Source: Flavobacteriales bacterium (lineage in GTDB: Bacteria; Bacteroidota; Bacteroidia; Flavobacteriales_D; Crocinitomicaceae). Taken from it: a stretch of DNA of 64,000 nt. Positions 45,347 to 54,009 of the stretch are shown one piece after another; position 1 is the stretch's first letter; each line of letters opens with the position of its first letter. The notes beneath the pieces are model-generated. The model saw only the letters and a program-made list of their open reading frames with translations, searched no databases and was not told the origin of the DNA. Where the stretch lies: the NCBI GenBank assembly GCA_013373595.1, contig JABXHO010000007.1, forward strand, positions 1 through 64,000. Reading direction: 5' to 3'. A program made the translations under genes and the position numbers.

Positions 45347-46429
45347 ATGACATTGCTAACTATAAAAATACTATCCCTTATCGGTTTTGGACTCGGTGGA
45401 GTTCTCATGGCCTACGTTAGCAATATTTTGCTCTTAAATTTCTCGAAATCGTTAGGGATTCGTAATAAGAATGATGTAATTGTACGTTGGAGTCGCGAGT
45501 CAAAACCGTCACTGGGCGGTGTGAGTCTATTCATTGTTTTTGTGTTCGCAGCCATTGCATTTTCCATTGTATACGGTGAAACGAACATCTTTCAAAATCA
45601 CAAATATGTAGGTCTATTTTTGGCCAGTTCCATTGCATTCGTAATGGGTTTGGCAGATGACGCGTACAATACAAAACCACTCATAAAGCTGGGTGTGCAA
45701 GTGCTCTGTGGAGTGTTGTTTGTGATAAGCGGCACTTACGTCATGTTATTCGAAAATATCTACATCGACGGTGCACTTACCGTGCTGTGGGTAATCATCA
45801 TCATGAATTCCCTCAACATGCTCGACAATATGGATGGTATAACGGGAACGACATCATTTTTTATTCTCGTTTCTTGTTTATTGAGTAGCTGGATTATTCT
45901 AGGATTTAACATCAATATTTGGTCGGTTTCCTTAGTGAGCATACTCGGTGCTTTACTCGGTTTTCTCTCCTTAAACATTCATCCTTCGAAGTTGTTTATG
46001 GGCGATGCAGGATCGCAGTTTATCGGTGTGTTTGTGGCCTTCTTCGGACTAGAATTTTTGATCAATTCCGCGACGCATCTTGAACAACATTCTTGGCTCG
46101 GACTGTGCGTGGCCATTATCGCGTTTACACCAGCAGCGGTCGATACCTTAACAGTTGTGATTAATCGATTGAAACGCGGACAATCGCCTATGGTTGGAGG
46201 AAAAGATCATACAACGCATCATCTGGTATATGCGGGCTTAAGCGATCGAAAGGTATGGTATGTTTTCGTTGGAATTGGAGCGGGAGCAATGTTGATTTCG
46301 TTGTACATGGTCAGCTTGATCAAGGTAAATGTAGTCGGACCAATCTTGTTTTTTCTCGCTTACTTCGTGATCGTTTTTGTAATTCTCTATCGAAACACGA
46401 TTAAATACAAACAGCCTCAGGGAAAATGA
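45347..46429 (+). CDS. WecA/MraY-family undecaprenyl-phosphate sugar-1-phosphate transferase
   Basis: 360 residues with about ten or eleven membrane helices. Family motifs: SKPSLGGVSLF, FVMGLADDAYNTKP (DD), NSLNMLDNMDGITG, LFMGDAGSQFIGVFVAF and GGKDHTTHHLVYAG. It loads a sugar phosphate, probably GlcNAc-1-P or a related amino sugar, onto undecaprenyl phosphate and so starts the repeat unit. Zero-base spacing from rfbC. Sugar specificity is not readable. Confidence 0.92.
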   Translation: MTLLTIKILSLIGFGLGGVLMAYVSNILLLNFSKSLGIRNKNDVIVRWSRESKPSLGGVSLFIVFVFAAIAFSIVYGETNIFQNHKYVGLFLASSIAFVMGLADDAYNTKPLIKLGVQVLCGVLFVISGTYVMLFENIYIDGALTVLWVIIIMNSLNMLDNMDGITGTTSFFILVSCLLSSWIILGFNINIWSVSLVSILGALLGFLSLNIHPSKLFMGDAGSQFIGVFVAFFGLEFLINSATHLEQHSWLGLCVAIIAFTPAAVDTLTVVINRLKRGQSPMVGGKDHTTHHLVYAGLSDRKVWYVFVGIGAGAMLISLYMVSLIKVNVVGPILFFLAYFVIVFVILYRNTIKYKQPQGK

Positions 46430-46440
46430 AGCAAGTTTGT

Positions 46441-46449
46441 TAATTTCGT
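46441..46449 (+). promoter_or_regulatory. weak -7-like box before the lytic transglycosylase gene
   Basis: TAATTTCGT followed by AAG and ATG 46453: the same box-three bases-ATG spacing seen for purK, sufS and tlyA, but with TTCG for TTTG. It may allow separate expression of this gene and uvrA. Confidence 0.25.
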
Positions 46450-46452
46450 AAG

Positions 46453-47349
46453 ATGCGAAATTCTCTCTTTTTAATTCTTTCTTTTAGTTTATGGAGTACG
46501 CTTTTTTCATGTCAAAATGAAGCGGTTCAAACGGAGCAGGTAGCATCAGACTCAATTGAACGTCAAGGTGTCACTTATCCTGATCTCCCAAAGGAAATGA
46601 CTTTGTTCGGAGAGAAAATCAAGCTCGATAATTTTGATGTGCGCGAGCGCCTAGACAAAGAGGTAATTGTAAATACATACTACCACAGTTCGACCATTCA
46701 AATTTTAAAGAAAGCGAACCGCTATTTCCCGATGATTGAGAAAATACTAGCGGAGGAAGGAATTCCTGAAGACATGAAGTACTTGTGTGTTATTGAAAGT
46801 GCACTTAACCAAGCAACAAGTCCTTCAGGAGCAAAAGGGTTCTGGCAATTCATGCCTGCTGCGGGAAAGGAAAATGGGCTGAAGATAAATAAGGAGGTAG
46901 ATGAGCGATTCCATGTGGAAAAGAGCACGCGCGCTGCCTGTAGTTACTTAAAAACGTCCAGACGAAATTTTAGCAATTGGATTTTAGCTTCGGCATCATA
47001 CAATTGTGGAATTGGTGGTTTAAAAAGAGTCATGAAAGAGCAAGGGGCAAAAGACTTTTTTGAGCTATACATGAACCGTGAAACAACGCGCTACGTATTT
47101 CGAATTATGGCCCTCAAAATATTGATGGAAAACCCTGCAGCTTATGGTTTCGACCCATCACAAATGGAATTGTACGAACCCATCAAAACACGAAAAATTA
47201 CCGTATCGGAATCCATTAAGGATTTGGCTGATTGGGCAAAGGAACAAGGAAGCAATTTACGCATGCTTAAAGTGCTGAATCCGTGGCTAATCAGCAATAA
47301 ATTGACCGTTTCCGAATCAACATACATCATCGAATTACCTGTAAAGTAA
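46453..47349 (+). CDS. lytic transglycosylase (SLT domain) lipoprotein
   Basis: 298 residues: lipoprotein signal with lipobox FSCQ, an SLT catalytic domain with KYLCVIESALNQATSPSGAK (catalytic Glu in VIES) and GFWQFMPAAGKENGL, SASYNCGIGGLKRVM, and a C-terminal region resembling a degraded LysM-like repeat (ESTYIIELPVK). It would cleave the MurNAc-GlcNAc bond in the periplasm (MltD-like). It may help polysaccharide export or wall remodelling; it follows the polysaccharide genes by 23 bases and shares one base with uvrA. Confidence 0.9.
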   Translation: MRNSLFLILSFSLWSTLFSCQNEAVQTEQVASDSIERQGVTYPDLPKEMTLFGEKIKLDNFDVRERLDKEVIVNTYYHSSTIQILKKANRYFPMIEKILAEEGIPEDMKYLCVIESALNQATSPSGAKGFWQFMPAAGKENGLKINKEVDERFHVEKSTRAACSYLKTSRRNFSNWILASASYNCGIGGLKRVMKEQGAKDFFELYMNRETTRYVFRIMALKILMENPAAYGFDPSQMELYEPIKTRKITVSESIKDLADWAKEQGSNLRMLKVLNPWLISNKLTVSESTYIIELPVK

Positions 47350-50156
47350 TGGCAAAGGAAGATAAAGAATACATTGAGGTTTTTGGAGCGAGAGAGCACA
47401 ACTTGAAGAATATTGATCTCAAAATTCCACGCAATGAACTCGTGGTATTCACGGGCTTAAGTGGTTCAGGGAAGTCGTCGCTGGCGTTCGATACCATTTT
47501 TGCGGAAGGTCAACGTCGATACATTGAAACGTTTTCATCCTACGCACGCCAGTTCTTGGGTGGATTGGAGCGTCCAGATGTGGATAAAATCGAGGGACTC
47601 AGTCCTGTGATTTCCATTGAGCAAAAAACGGTTTCACGATCACCGCGGTCAACGGTTGGAACAATCACAGAGATTTACGATTTCATGCGCTTGCTATTTG
47701 CGCGTGCGAGTACGGCCTATTCGTATGTTTCGGGAGAACCGATGGTGAAGTATTCAGACGATCAGATTGTGGATTTGATTATTGATCAATACGAAGGGAA
47801 AAAGGTGATTTTTCTCGCGCCGAAGATCAAAGGTCGAAAGGGACATTACCGCGAATTGTTCGAACAAATTTTGAAGCTCGGGTTTACAAAAGTTCGAGTG
47901 GATGGCGAGTTGAAGGATATCACAAAAGGAATGAAAGTGGATCGTTATAAGATTCATGACATCGATATCGTTGTTGACCGCCTCGCGATTTCTTCAAAGG
48001 ATAGAAAACGCATTTACGATTCTGTGGTTACGGCAATGAAACACGGTTCGAAGGCGATGATGATCATGGATTTTGAAACAGAAGAAGTTCGCCATTTCAG
48101 CCGCATGTTGATGTGTCCAACGAGTGGAATCAGTTATCCAGAGCCTGAACCCAACCTATTTTCGTTCAACTCTCCATACGGTGCGTGCAAGTCATGCAGT
48201 GGTTTAGGGGAAGTTTCGGAAGTCGATTTAGACAAAATCATTCCCGATGATTCAATTTCGATTAAAAAAGGGGGAATTGCACCACTCGGATCGTACAAGC
48301 GAACATGGATTTTCGAAAAGTTGACGGCATTTTTGGAACAAGAAGGCTACAAGCTCGACACGCCTATCAAAGATATTGATGAAGAGGTGATGCAAGGGAT
48401 TCTCTATGGAAATGAGGGAATGGAACGCTCAAATAAGAGCAACACACTTCGATTTGAGGGAATTATCAACTTTATTGGTCGACATTCCGAAGGAAGTTCT
48501 GCAGCTGTTCAGCGATGGGCACAAAGTTTCATGAACCGAAAAACCTGTCCAACATGTGAGGGAACTCGATTGAAGAAGGAAGCGCATTTCTTCAAAATTG
48601 GAGGGAAACATATTGGCGATTTGGCACAAATGGATATTGCGGATTTAAGTGAGTGGTTCGCCAATGTCGATCAGCATTTCTCAAAACAGCACAAGGTGAT
48701 TTCTACGGAGATCATGAAAGAAATAAATGCGCGATTGGGCTTCATTGTGGAAGTGGGATTGACGTATTTGACACTTCACCGCTCGGCAAAAACACTTTCG
48801 GGTGGAGAGGCGCAACGAATTCGTTTGGCAACCCAAATTGGAAGTGAGTTGATGAATGTGTTGTACGTTCTAGATGAGCCATCCATTGGTTTGCACCAGC
48901 GTGATAATTCCCGATTGATTCGTTCGCTACAGCGCCTCCGTGATACGGGAAATTCGGTGATTGTAGTAGAACACGATAAAGAAATGATCGAAGCAGCAGA
49001 CTTCGTGGTAGATATCGGTCCTGGAGCGGGAGTACATGGCGGCTCCATTGTGAACGCGGCTCCCATTGATAAATTGACCGAAAAGGATTCGTTGACAAAT
49101 CAGTACTTGACGGGAACGCGAAAAATTGAAGTTCCAAAGGACAGAAGAAAAGGAAATGGGAAAAAATTGGTGCTCAAAGGAGCGTCGGGTAGAAATCTGC
49201 AAGATGTTAATCTGACAATTCCCTTGGGAACGTTTACCTGCATCACTGGGGTATCGGGAAGTGGAAAATCTTCTTTGATTAATCAGACCTTGTATCCAAT
49301 TTTGTTGGCTGAAATCTACAATGGTGTCCGCAAACCGCTTCCGTACAAATCGATCAAGGGAATGGAGCATTTGGACAAGGTGATTGAAATCAATCAAAGT
49401 CCAATTGGGCGAACGCCGCGTTCCAACCCTGCAACATACACGAAGTTATTCGATGAAATTCGTTCCTTGTTTGCTTCATTGCCCGAAGCACAAATTCGCG
49501 GGTACAAAGCTGGACGATTCTCCTTCAACGTGAAAGGCGGACGTTGTGAAACCTGTAAAGGTGGAGGAATGAAGGTGATCGAGATGAACTTCTTGCCAGA
49601 CGTACTTGTGGAGTGTGAAACGTGTAACGGACGACGTTACAATCGCGAAACCTTGGAAGTTCGGTACAAAGGAAAGTCCATCAGTGATGTTTTGGAAATG
49701 ACGATCGCCGATGCTGAAAAGTTCTTTGAAAGTATTCCGAAAATTCACCGCATTTTATCGACGCTTGTCTCTGTAGGTTTGGGTTATGTGACGCTTGGAC
49801 AGCCTTCCACAACGGTTTCCGGTGGAGAAGCGCAACGCATCAAATTGTCTTCTGAATTATCGAAACGAGGAACAGGAAACACCTTGTATATTTTGGATGA
49901 ACCCTCCACAGGATTGCACTTCGAAGACATCAAAATGTTATTGGCAGTACTTCAGCGCTTGGTCGACGAAGGAAATACGGTGCTGGTGATAGAGCACAAC
50001 TTAGACATTGTAAAAGTTGCCGATCACATCGTGGATATCGGTCCAGAAGGTGGAAAAGGCGGAGGAAAAATTGTCTGTGAAGGAACGCCCGAAGCGATTG
50101 TCAAAAAAGCCAAGGATGTTTCGCATACTGCGCGCTATCTCGCAGAGGAGTTATAG
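47349..50156 (+). CDS. uvrA: excinuclease ABC subunit A
   Basis: UvrA recognises DNA damage in nucleotide excision repair. 935 residues, full length: first ABC half with Walker A GLSGSGKSSLAFDT, zinc module CxxC (CKSCSGLGEV and CPTCEGTRLK), signature TLSGGEAQRIRLA, Walker B VLDEPSIGLH; second half with GVSGSGKSSLINQT, zinc CETCKGGG and CETCNGRR, VSGGEAQRIKLS and LDEPSTGLH. Start ATG shares the A of the preceding TAA stop. Ends four bases from the convergent acetyltransferase. Confidence 0.98.
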   Translation: MAKEDKEYIEVFGAREHNLKNIDLKIPRNELVVFTGLSGSGKSSLAFDTIFAEGQRRYIETFSSYARQFLGGLERPDVDKIEGLSPVISIEQKTVSRSPRSTVGTITEIYDFMRLLFARASTAYSYVSGEPMVKYSDDQIVDLIIDQYEGKKVIFLAPKIKGRKGHYRELFEQILKLGFTKVRVDGELKDITKGMKVDRYKIHDIDIVVDRLAISSKDRKRIYDSVVTAMKHGSKAMMIMDFETEEVRHFSRMLMCPTSGISYPEPEPNLFSFNSPYGACKSCSGLGEVSEVDLDKIIPDDSISIKKGGIAPLGSYKRTWIFEKLTAFLEQEGYKLDTPIKDIDEEVMQGILYGNEGMERSNKSNTLRFEGIINFIGRHSEGSSAAVQRWAQSFMNRKTCPTCEGTRLKKEAHFFKIGGKHIGDLAQMDIADLSEWFANVDQHFSKQHKVISTEIMKEINARLGFIVEVGLTYLTLHRSAKTLSGGEAQRIRLATQIGSELMNVLYVLDEPSIGLHQRDNSRLIRSLQRLRDTGNSVIVVEHDKEMIEAADFVVDIGPGAGVHGGSIVNAAPIDKLTEKDSLTNQYLTGTRKIEVPKDRRKGNGKKLVLKGASGRNLQDVNLTIPLGTFTCITGVSGSGKSSLINQTLYPILLAEIYNGVRKPLPYKSIKGMEHLDKVIEINQSPIGRTPRSNPATYTKLFDEIRSLFASLPEAQIRGYKAGRFSFNVKGGRCETCKGGGMKVIEMNFLPDVLVECETCNGRRYNRETLEVRYKGKSISDVLEMTIADAEKFFESIPKIHRILSTLVSVGLGYVTLGQPSTTVSGGEAQRIKLSSELSKRGTGNTLYILDEPSTGLHFEDIKMLLAVLQRLVDEGNTVLVIEHNLDIVKVADHIVDIGPEGGKGGGKIVCEGTPEAIVKKAKDVSHTARYLAEEL

Positions 50157-50159
50157 TGA

Positions 50160-50684
50160 TTAGTGAGAGAACCAATCACTTTTATTGAGCGCATAATACA
50201 CAGCGTCTTCATCATAAATACGAATGTCTTTTTCGTAGACGAAACCTAATTTTTTCATCAGTCCAGTAGAAGCAACGTTTTCAGGATTTGCAAGTGCAAT
50301 GATTCGATCTAAACCGAGGTCATTGAATCCGAAATCCAAACTCGGCAGTGCTGCTTCGTACGAATAGCCCTTTCGCCAATATTTGCTCGAAATTCGATAG
50401 CCCAGGTCTACTTCGTCTAATTCTTCGATGTATTTTAAACCTGTAAATCCGATGTACTCTTGGGTAATTTTATCGATCATTGCGAAGCGTCCGAAACCAT
50501 ACTTCTCGTAATCACCAATGGGTGCTTTTTTGAGCATTTCGCGGTGTTCTTCAACCGTTCCCGTGTCAATACCTCCTAGGAATTTCATCACTTCCTCGTC
50601 TTGACTTAATCGCCAGCTTCCCTCAGCATCGTCCAAGGTGAAAGGGCGTAATATGAGTCGTTCTGTTTCAATGACTTTTTTCAT
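50160..50684 (-). CDS. GNAT-family N-acetyltransferase (RimJ/RimL-like)
   Basis: 174 residues: ETERLILRPFTLDDAEGSWR at the start, YIGFTGLKYIEELDEVDLGY, YRISSKYWRKGYSYEAALPS (acetyl-CoA loop), IALANPENVASTGLMKKLGF and a Tyr/Asp end. These are the RimJ/RimL-type features, acetylating a protein N-terminus or a small amine. It begins two bases after the secreted-protein gene upstream, so they share a transcript; no functional relation is visible. Confidence 0.88.
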   Translation of the reverse strand: MKKVIETERLILRPFTLDDAEGSWRLSQDEEVMKFLGGIDTGTVEEHREMLKKAPIGDYEKYGFGRFAMIDKITQEYIGFTGLKYIEELDEVDLGYRISSKYWRKGYSYEAALPSLDFGFNDLGLDRIIALANPENVASTGLMKKLGFVYEKDIRIYDEDAVYYALNKSDWFSH

Positions 50685-50686
50685 GG

Positions 50687-51364
50687 CTAACGGATAGTAT
50701 TATCGTAGCAAGATACTTGTTTGTATTGAAAACCAACGTATTCACGGTTTTGGAGGAAAGCGTACCATGGATATTCTTTTGTCGATGTAATATCATTCAT
50801 TAAACGTGCTAGATCAATCCAAAAGAGCTCCTCTACATTATCGTATTTGTCCTTTATGTAGAAACCGATTTTGGTTGGAACAAATTCACCATTATCATCT
50901 CGATCCTCTTGAATACGCAATTCAACAAGTTGATCCAAGTTGATGCGATAAACCTCTGGTTCTTCGTACAGAATTGTGATGCTTCCATCGGCTTCTATAC
51001 GAGAGAGCGGTTCGCCATATTCGTCAACAAGACAAACATCAGATTGAACGTAGATGGTAATGATGTGATTGCTCGTATCTAAATAGTCTTCGTACGTGAT
51101 AAAGTTCGAGTCTATTTTCATCAGAGGAGATGGTGTCGAAGATTGATACCTTTGAAATGAGCACTGGCTATGAAATGGTAGAATCTTATGTTCGTGGCTC
51201 TTTTTGCGTATAGTTCTCAGGATACTTGTGGAAGGGGCGAACAAAACCCGATTTTCAGCAGAATTCTTTACCGAAATCCAACGCGTTTGAATGCATGCAG
51301 TATCCACTTGACTAAAGCCAGAATTTAGGAGGGAAATAAAAAAGACCAAAAACCAATAGTTCAT
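50687..51364 (-). CDS. secreted protein with GldN-like C-terminal region (paralogue 1)
   Basis: 225 residues: signal peptide (LVFFISLLNSGFSQ), then DTACIQTRWISVKNSAENRV, shared with the neighbour, one copy of a 35-residue repeat (QSDVCLVDEYGEPLSRIEAD and GSITILYEEPEVYRI), and an end with VELRIQED, KIGFYIKDK, EELFWIDLARL and YPWYAFLQNREYVGFQYK. From memory the end follows the order of GldN, a T9SS ring protein (ELFWIFFPS and NSRRF segments), but the match is remote. Two conserved cysteines, one near each end, suggest a disulfide. Not a canonical GldN. Function unknown; envelope location inferred from the signal peptide. Confidence 0.72.
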   Translation of the reverse strand: MNYWFLVFFISLLNSGFSQVDTACIQTRWISVKNSAENRVLFAPSTSILRTIRKKSHEHKILPFHSQCSFQRYQSSTPSPLMKIDSNFITYEDYLDTSNHIITIYVQSDVCLVDEYGEPLSRIEADGSITILYEEPEVYRINLDQLVELRIQEDRDDNGEFVPTKIGFYIKDKYDNVEELFWIDLARLMNDITSTKEYPWYAFLQNREYVGFQYKQVSCYDNTIR

Positions 51365-51367
51365 TTC

Positions 51368-51376
51368 AGAAAGGTA
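51368..51376 (-). promoter_or_regulatory. weak -7-like box of the downstream paralogue gene
   Basis: TACCTTTCT then GAA then ATG 51364. Spacing matches the leaderless set but the box has C for the final G. Confidence 0.25.
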
Positions 51377-51398
51377 GCTAATTCAAAAATAAACGTAA

Positions 51399-52289
51399 CT
51401 AGTTCTTACTGCAGGGCATTTTCATTGTTGTTTTTCCGGTGTAGTATCGTCCTTTTAAGAAGTTATACCATTCCTGTTTTTCAGGCGATTCGATGTTTTT
51501 GTAGAAATCGTCCAAGTCAATTTTGAGTCGCTTGAGGTATTTCCCCAATTTGATGTCAAACTGAATAGACACAGCACGGAATTCACCAAAGTACTCATTG
51601 GTTTCTTCATTGTAGAGGCGCTCTTCGGTAATAATCATGCCGTTAATTGATCGTGTGTATACACTGTATTCTTTTGGATTTTCGAATAGGAAGGCTTCTG
51701 TTCCGTCTTCAAGTGTTGTTATTTTATAGGTTCCGTCCTCATTTTTTAGTGGAATGTCCGATTGAATAGAAAATGACATCAAATCCGTGTACACGCCAAC
51801 CTCTGATCCGTCAGGATTGGTAATAGTCAGCAAATCCCCGTCGTCGTCGACGAGAGGAAGATCCGATTCATGCGTAACCGAGATTGGTTTTGGATGATAG
51901 AATTGCTGCGTCCCATCAGGTAGATTGCGCATCATTGTCGAGCCGTCAGGATTTTCTAACGATCCGTATTTGTGAGCATAAATCGTGTTTGGTTCGGGAA
52001 AAAGGACGGACATTCCGTGATCTGTAGTTACGATTGTCGATTTCCCTTTTCGGTTCGGTATGGGAACTACATCTAATTCTTCATCATTGATGGTTAGTTG
52101 TTGTTCGTCGAGTTGTCGTGCTAATTCTTGAACGAGGTTATTCATATCGCTAAATAACAAGGCGTTCAACTCTGTGTTTTCGACTAGAATCCATCGTTTT
52201 CCGACACAGTTCGTATCCGATTGAGAAAAAGTTCCAAAGGAAAAAGTAGTTGCCAGAAGCAAAATGAATAATGGTTGTGAAAGTGTCAT
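51399..52289 (-). CDS. secreted repeat protein with GldN-like C-terminal region (paralogue 2)
   Basis: 296 residues from ATG 52289 (the longer frame to TTG 52337 precedes the signal peptide and is dropped). Signal peptide LSQPLFILLLATTFSFGTFS, then DTNCVGKRWILVENTELNAL, shared with the 50687-51364 product. Residues about 106-211 are three consecutive units of about 35 residues, two of them clear (ESDLPLVDDDGDLLTITNPD, QSDIPLKNEDGTYKITTLED) and the first looser. The end, ITEERLYNEETNEYFGEFRA to PEKQEWYNFLKGRYYTGKTT, again has the layout of the GldN tail. Final Cys near the end. The paralogue has only one repeat, so copy number differs. Function unknown. Confidence 0.72.
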   Translation of the reverse strand: MTLSQPLFILLLATTFSFGTFSQSDTNCVGKRWILVENTELNALLFSDMNNLVQELARQLDEQQLTINDEELDVVPIPNRKGKSTIVTTDHGMSVLFPEPNTIYAHKYGSLENPDGSTMMRNLPDGTQQFYHPKPISVTHESDLPLVDDDGDLLTITNPDGSEVGVYTDLMSFSIQSDIPLKNEDGTYKITTLEDGTEAFLFENPKEYSVYTRSINGMIITEERLYNEETNEYFGEFRAVSIQFDIKLGKYLKRLKIDLDDFYKNIESPEKQEWYNFLKGRYYTGKTTMKMPCSKN

Positions 52290-52550
52290 TTGTATAGCTT
52301 TTTTATTGTCAATAGCAATATAATAACTGAAAACCAATACGTTACTTAATTTTCTCTTAAATCTTTGTTAAAAGTTGAAAGAAGCACTTTTCAGAAATTC
52401 TCGCTACAATGAGCTTCAGCATTTTCAAACTTGAATTTGTCTGACTGCATAAGTTAGATCATTGTGCTCATTGAACGCAGATGAAAAAAGATGTTTTGGG
52501 ATGAGCACTTTATTTGACCCTACGAAAGTTCTGTGGTTTGAGCGCGATGC

Positions 52551-52595
52551 ATTGAGCAGAGTCGAAATGGAGCCGAAGCCCACGACGACTCCATT
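52551..52595. repeat. GC-rich hairpin with a possible dispersed-repeat sequence after fabF
   Basis: AATGGAGCCG (52566-52575) and CGACTCCATT (52586-52595) pair with one mismatch; next to it is ATTGAGCAGAGTCGAAATGG. That TTGAGCxxAGTCGAA wording resembles a short element I recall scattered in Bacteroidota intergenic DNA. Only one copy occurs in this window, so the repeat nature is unverified. It may serve as the fabF terminator. The remaining 52290-52550 holds nothing else I can assign. Confidence 0.35.
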
Positions 52596-52611
52596 CAACC
52601 TTCGTTTCAAT

Positions 52612-53856
52612 CTATTCTTCAAACTTCTTGAACAACACCGATGCGATGTGTCCTCCAAACCCAAAGGTATTACTCATTCCGTAAGTCATTTCTTTTGGAA
52701 CAGCTTTTCCGAGTGGGAAGTCGAAATTATCGGCAAAATCGGGTTCAATATCTGTTGTATTGATGGTAGGTGGAACCATTCCTTCTTTCAATGCCAAAAC
52801 GGTAGCAATTCCTTCAATGGCTCCAGCCGCACCGAGCAAGTGTCCTGTCATGGATTTAGTCGCAGAGATCGACAATGATTTTCGTTTTCCAAATACGCGA
52901 TCAGCTGCAATCAATTCGCTTTTATCTCCCAGTGGAGTAGACGTTGCGTGCATGTTTACGTAATCAATGTCTTCTGCAGTGATGCCTGCTTCTCGCATAG
53001 CTTCGTTCATTCCGAGCACGGCTCCATCTCCGTCAGGATGCGTTCCCGTTAAGTGGTAAGCATCGGCAGCCATTCCGCCACCAACAATTTCTCCGTAGAT
53101 TGTCGCTCCACGTTTTTTGGCGTGTTCGTATTCTTCCAAAACGAGTGCTCCCGCTCCTTCGCCCATTACGAAACCATCACGATTCACGTCAAATGGTCGT
53201 GAGGCACTTTTCGGGTCGTCGTTGCGCATCGATAGCGCTCTTGCTGAGGCAAATCCTCCCATGGATGCTTCGGTAATTGCCGCTTCTGATCCTCCGCTGA
53301 TAATCATATCTGCTTTGTCCCATTTGATGTAGTTGAACGCTTCAATTAATGCCGTGTTTGATGTTGCACAGGCCGAAACGGGACAGAAATTTACTCCGCG
53401 AAGTCCGTACTTAATAGAAATGATTCCAGCGGCTATATCCACCAAAATTCGAGGGATGAAGAAAGGAGTGAAGCGTGGTGTTCCATCTCCCTGAATGTAT
53501 TCGGTCATTTGGTCGCCAAAGGTTTGAATTCCTCCGTTTCCAGATCCCCAAATCACTCCAATTCTGTCTTTGTTGAGTCCTTCAAAATCGATGTTGCCAT
53601 TCGTTAATGCTTGATCTACGGCATGGAGTGCATAGAGCGAGAATGGATCGTATTGTCTGATTTCTTTGACATGAAAATGATCCTTCACGTCGAAATCTTT
53701 CAGTTCGCACGCAAATTGAGCGCGAAATTTTGAAGCGTCGAATTTGGTAATCGTACCAGCTCCGCTCACACCATCTTTTAAATTATTCCAAAATGTATCT
53801 ATATCATTTCCGATGGGAGTTAATGCTCCCATTCCAGTAATTACAACTCTTCTCAT
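52612..53856 (-). CDS. fabF: beta-ketoacyl-[acyl-carrier-protein] synthase II
   Basis: FabF condenses malonyl-ACP with acyl-ACP in fatty-acid elongation. 414 residues: RRVVITGMGALTPIGND, catalytic Cys in VSACATSNTALIEAF, catalytic His in YVNMHATSTPLGDKSE and SMTGHLLGAAGAIEGI, and NTFGFGGHIASVLFKKF. All three catalytic residues are in place. In many bacteria fabF follows acpP and precedes rnc; neither is here, so this could be a second KAS-II copy or a relocated one. It has its own structured leader (53874-53930) and promoter candidate. Confidence 0.96.
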   Translation of the reverse strand: MRRVVITGMGALTPIGNDIDTFWNNLKDGVSGAGTITKFDASKFRAQFACELKDFDVKDHFHVKEIRQYDPFSLYALHAVDQALTNGNIDFEGLNKDRIGVIWGSGNGGIQTFGDQMTEYIQGDGTPRFTPFFIPRILVDIAAGIISIKYGLRGVNFCPVSACATSNTALIEAFNYIKWDKADMIISGGSEAAITEASMGGFASARALSMRNDDPKSASRPFDVNRDGFVMGEGAGALVLEEYEHAKKRGATIYGEIVGGGMAADAYHLTGTHPDGDGAVLGMNEAMREAGITAEDIDYVNMHATSTPLGDKSELIAADRVFGKRKSLSISATKSMTGHLLGAAGAIEGIATVLALKEGMVPPTINTTDIEPDFADNFDFPLGKAVPKEMTYGMSNTFGFGGHIASVLFKKFEE

Positions 53857-53873
53857 GTTTGTCGTTTTGGTTT

Positions 53874-53930
53874 AGACCTATGTCCGTCTGATTAGTTCAC
53901 CGACTTGGGTGCTAATGATTTCTTAGGTCT
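53874..53930 (-). promoter_or_regulatory. structured leader RNA of fabF (nested helices)
   Basis: On the minus strand: outer helix AGACCTA/TAGGTCT (53930-53924 with 53880-53874), inside it ATTAG/CTAAT (53916-53912 with 53895-53891), then CACC/GGTG closing the loop CAAGTC, with AA bulged. The 3' arm ends 17 bases before the ATG. It is not a riboswitch I recognise; a cis-acting or protein-binding leader is inferred from structure alone. Confidence 0.4.
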
Positions 53931-53932
53931 TT

Positions 53933-53946
53933 CTAAATTAATTTAG
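53933..53946 (-). promoter_or_regulatory. palindrome containing a candidate fabF -7 box
   Basis: CTAAATTAATTTAG is a perfect 14-base palindrome; its minus-strand half TAATTTAG is one base from TAnnTTTG. Transcription would begin near 53927-53930, the first arm of the leader helix. Confidence 0.35.
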
Positions 53947-54009
53947 GGAAAGAAAATACGAGAATTTCATCTCAAAATGAAATCCTGCTGCAAATTGTTG
54001 TCGAATCGA

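Noticed and set aside
52425-52878. Frames around the fabF 3' end (52425-52664 minus, 52462-52878 plus)
   Set aside because: They run into the intact fabF reading frame and show no protein character.
53964-53983. ATTTCAT/ATGAAAT hairpin after sufT as terminator
   Set aside because: Seven-base AT-only stem without a T-run; too weak to call.
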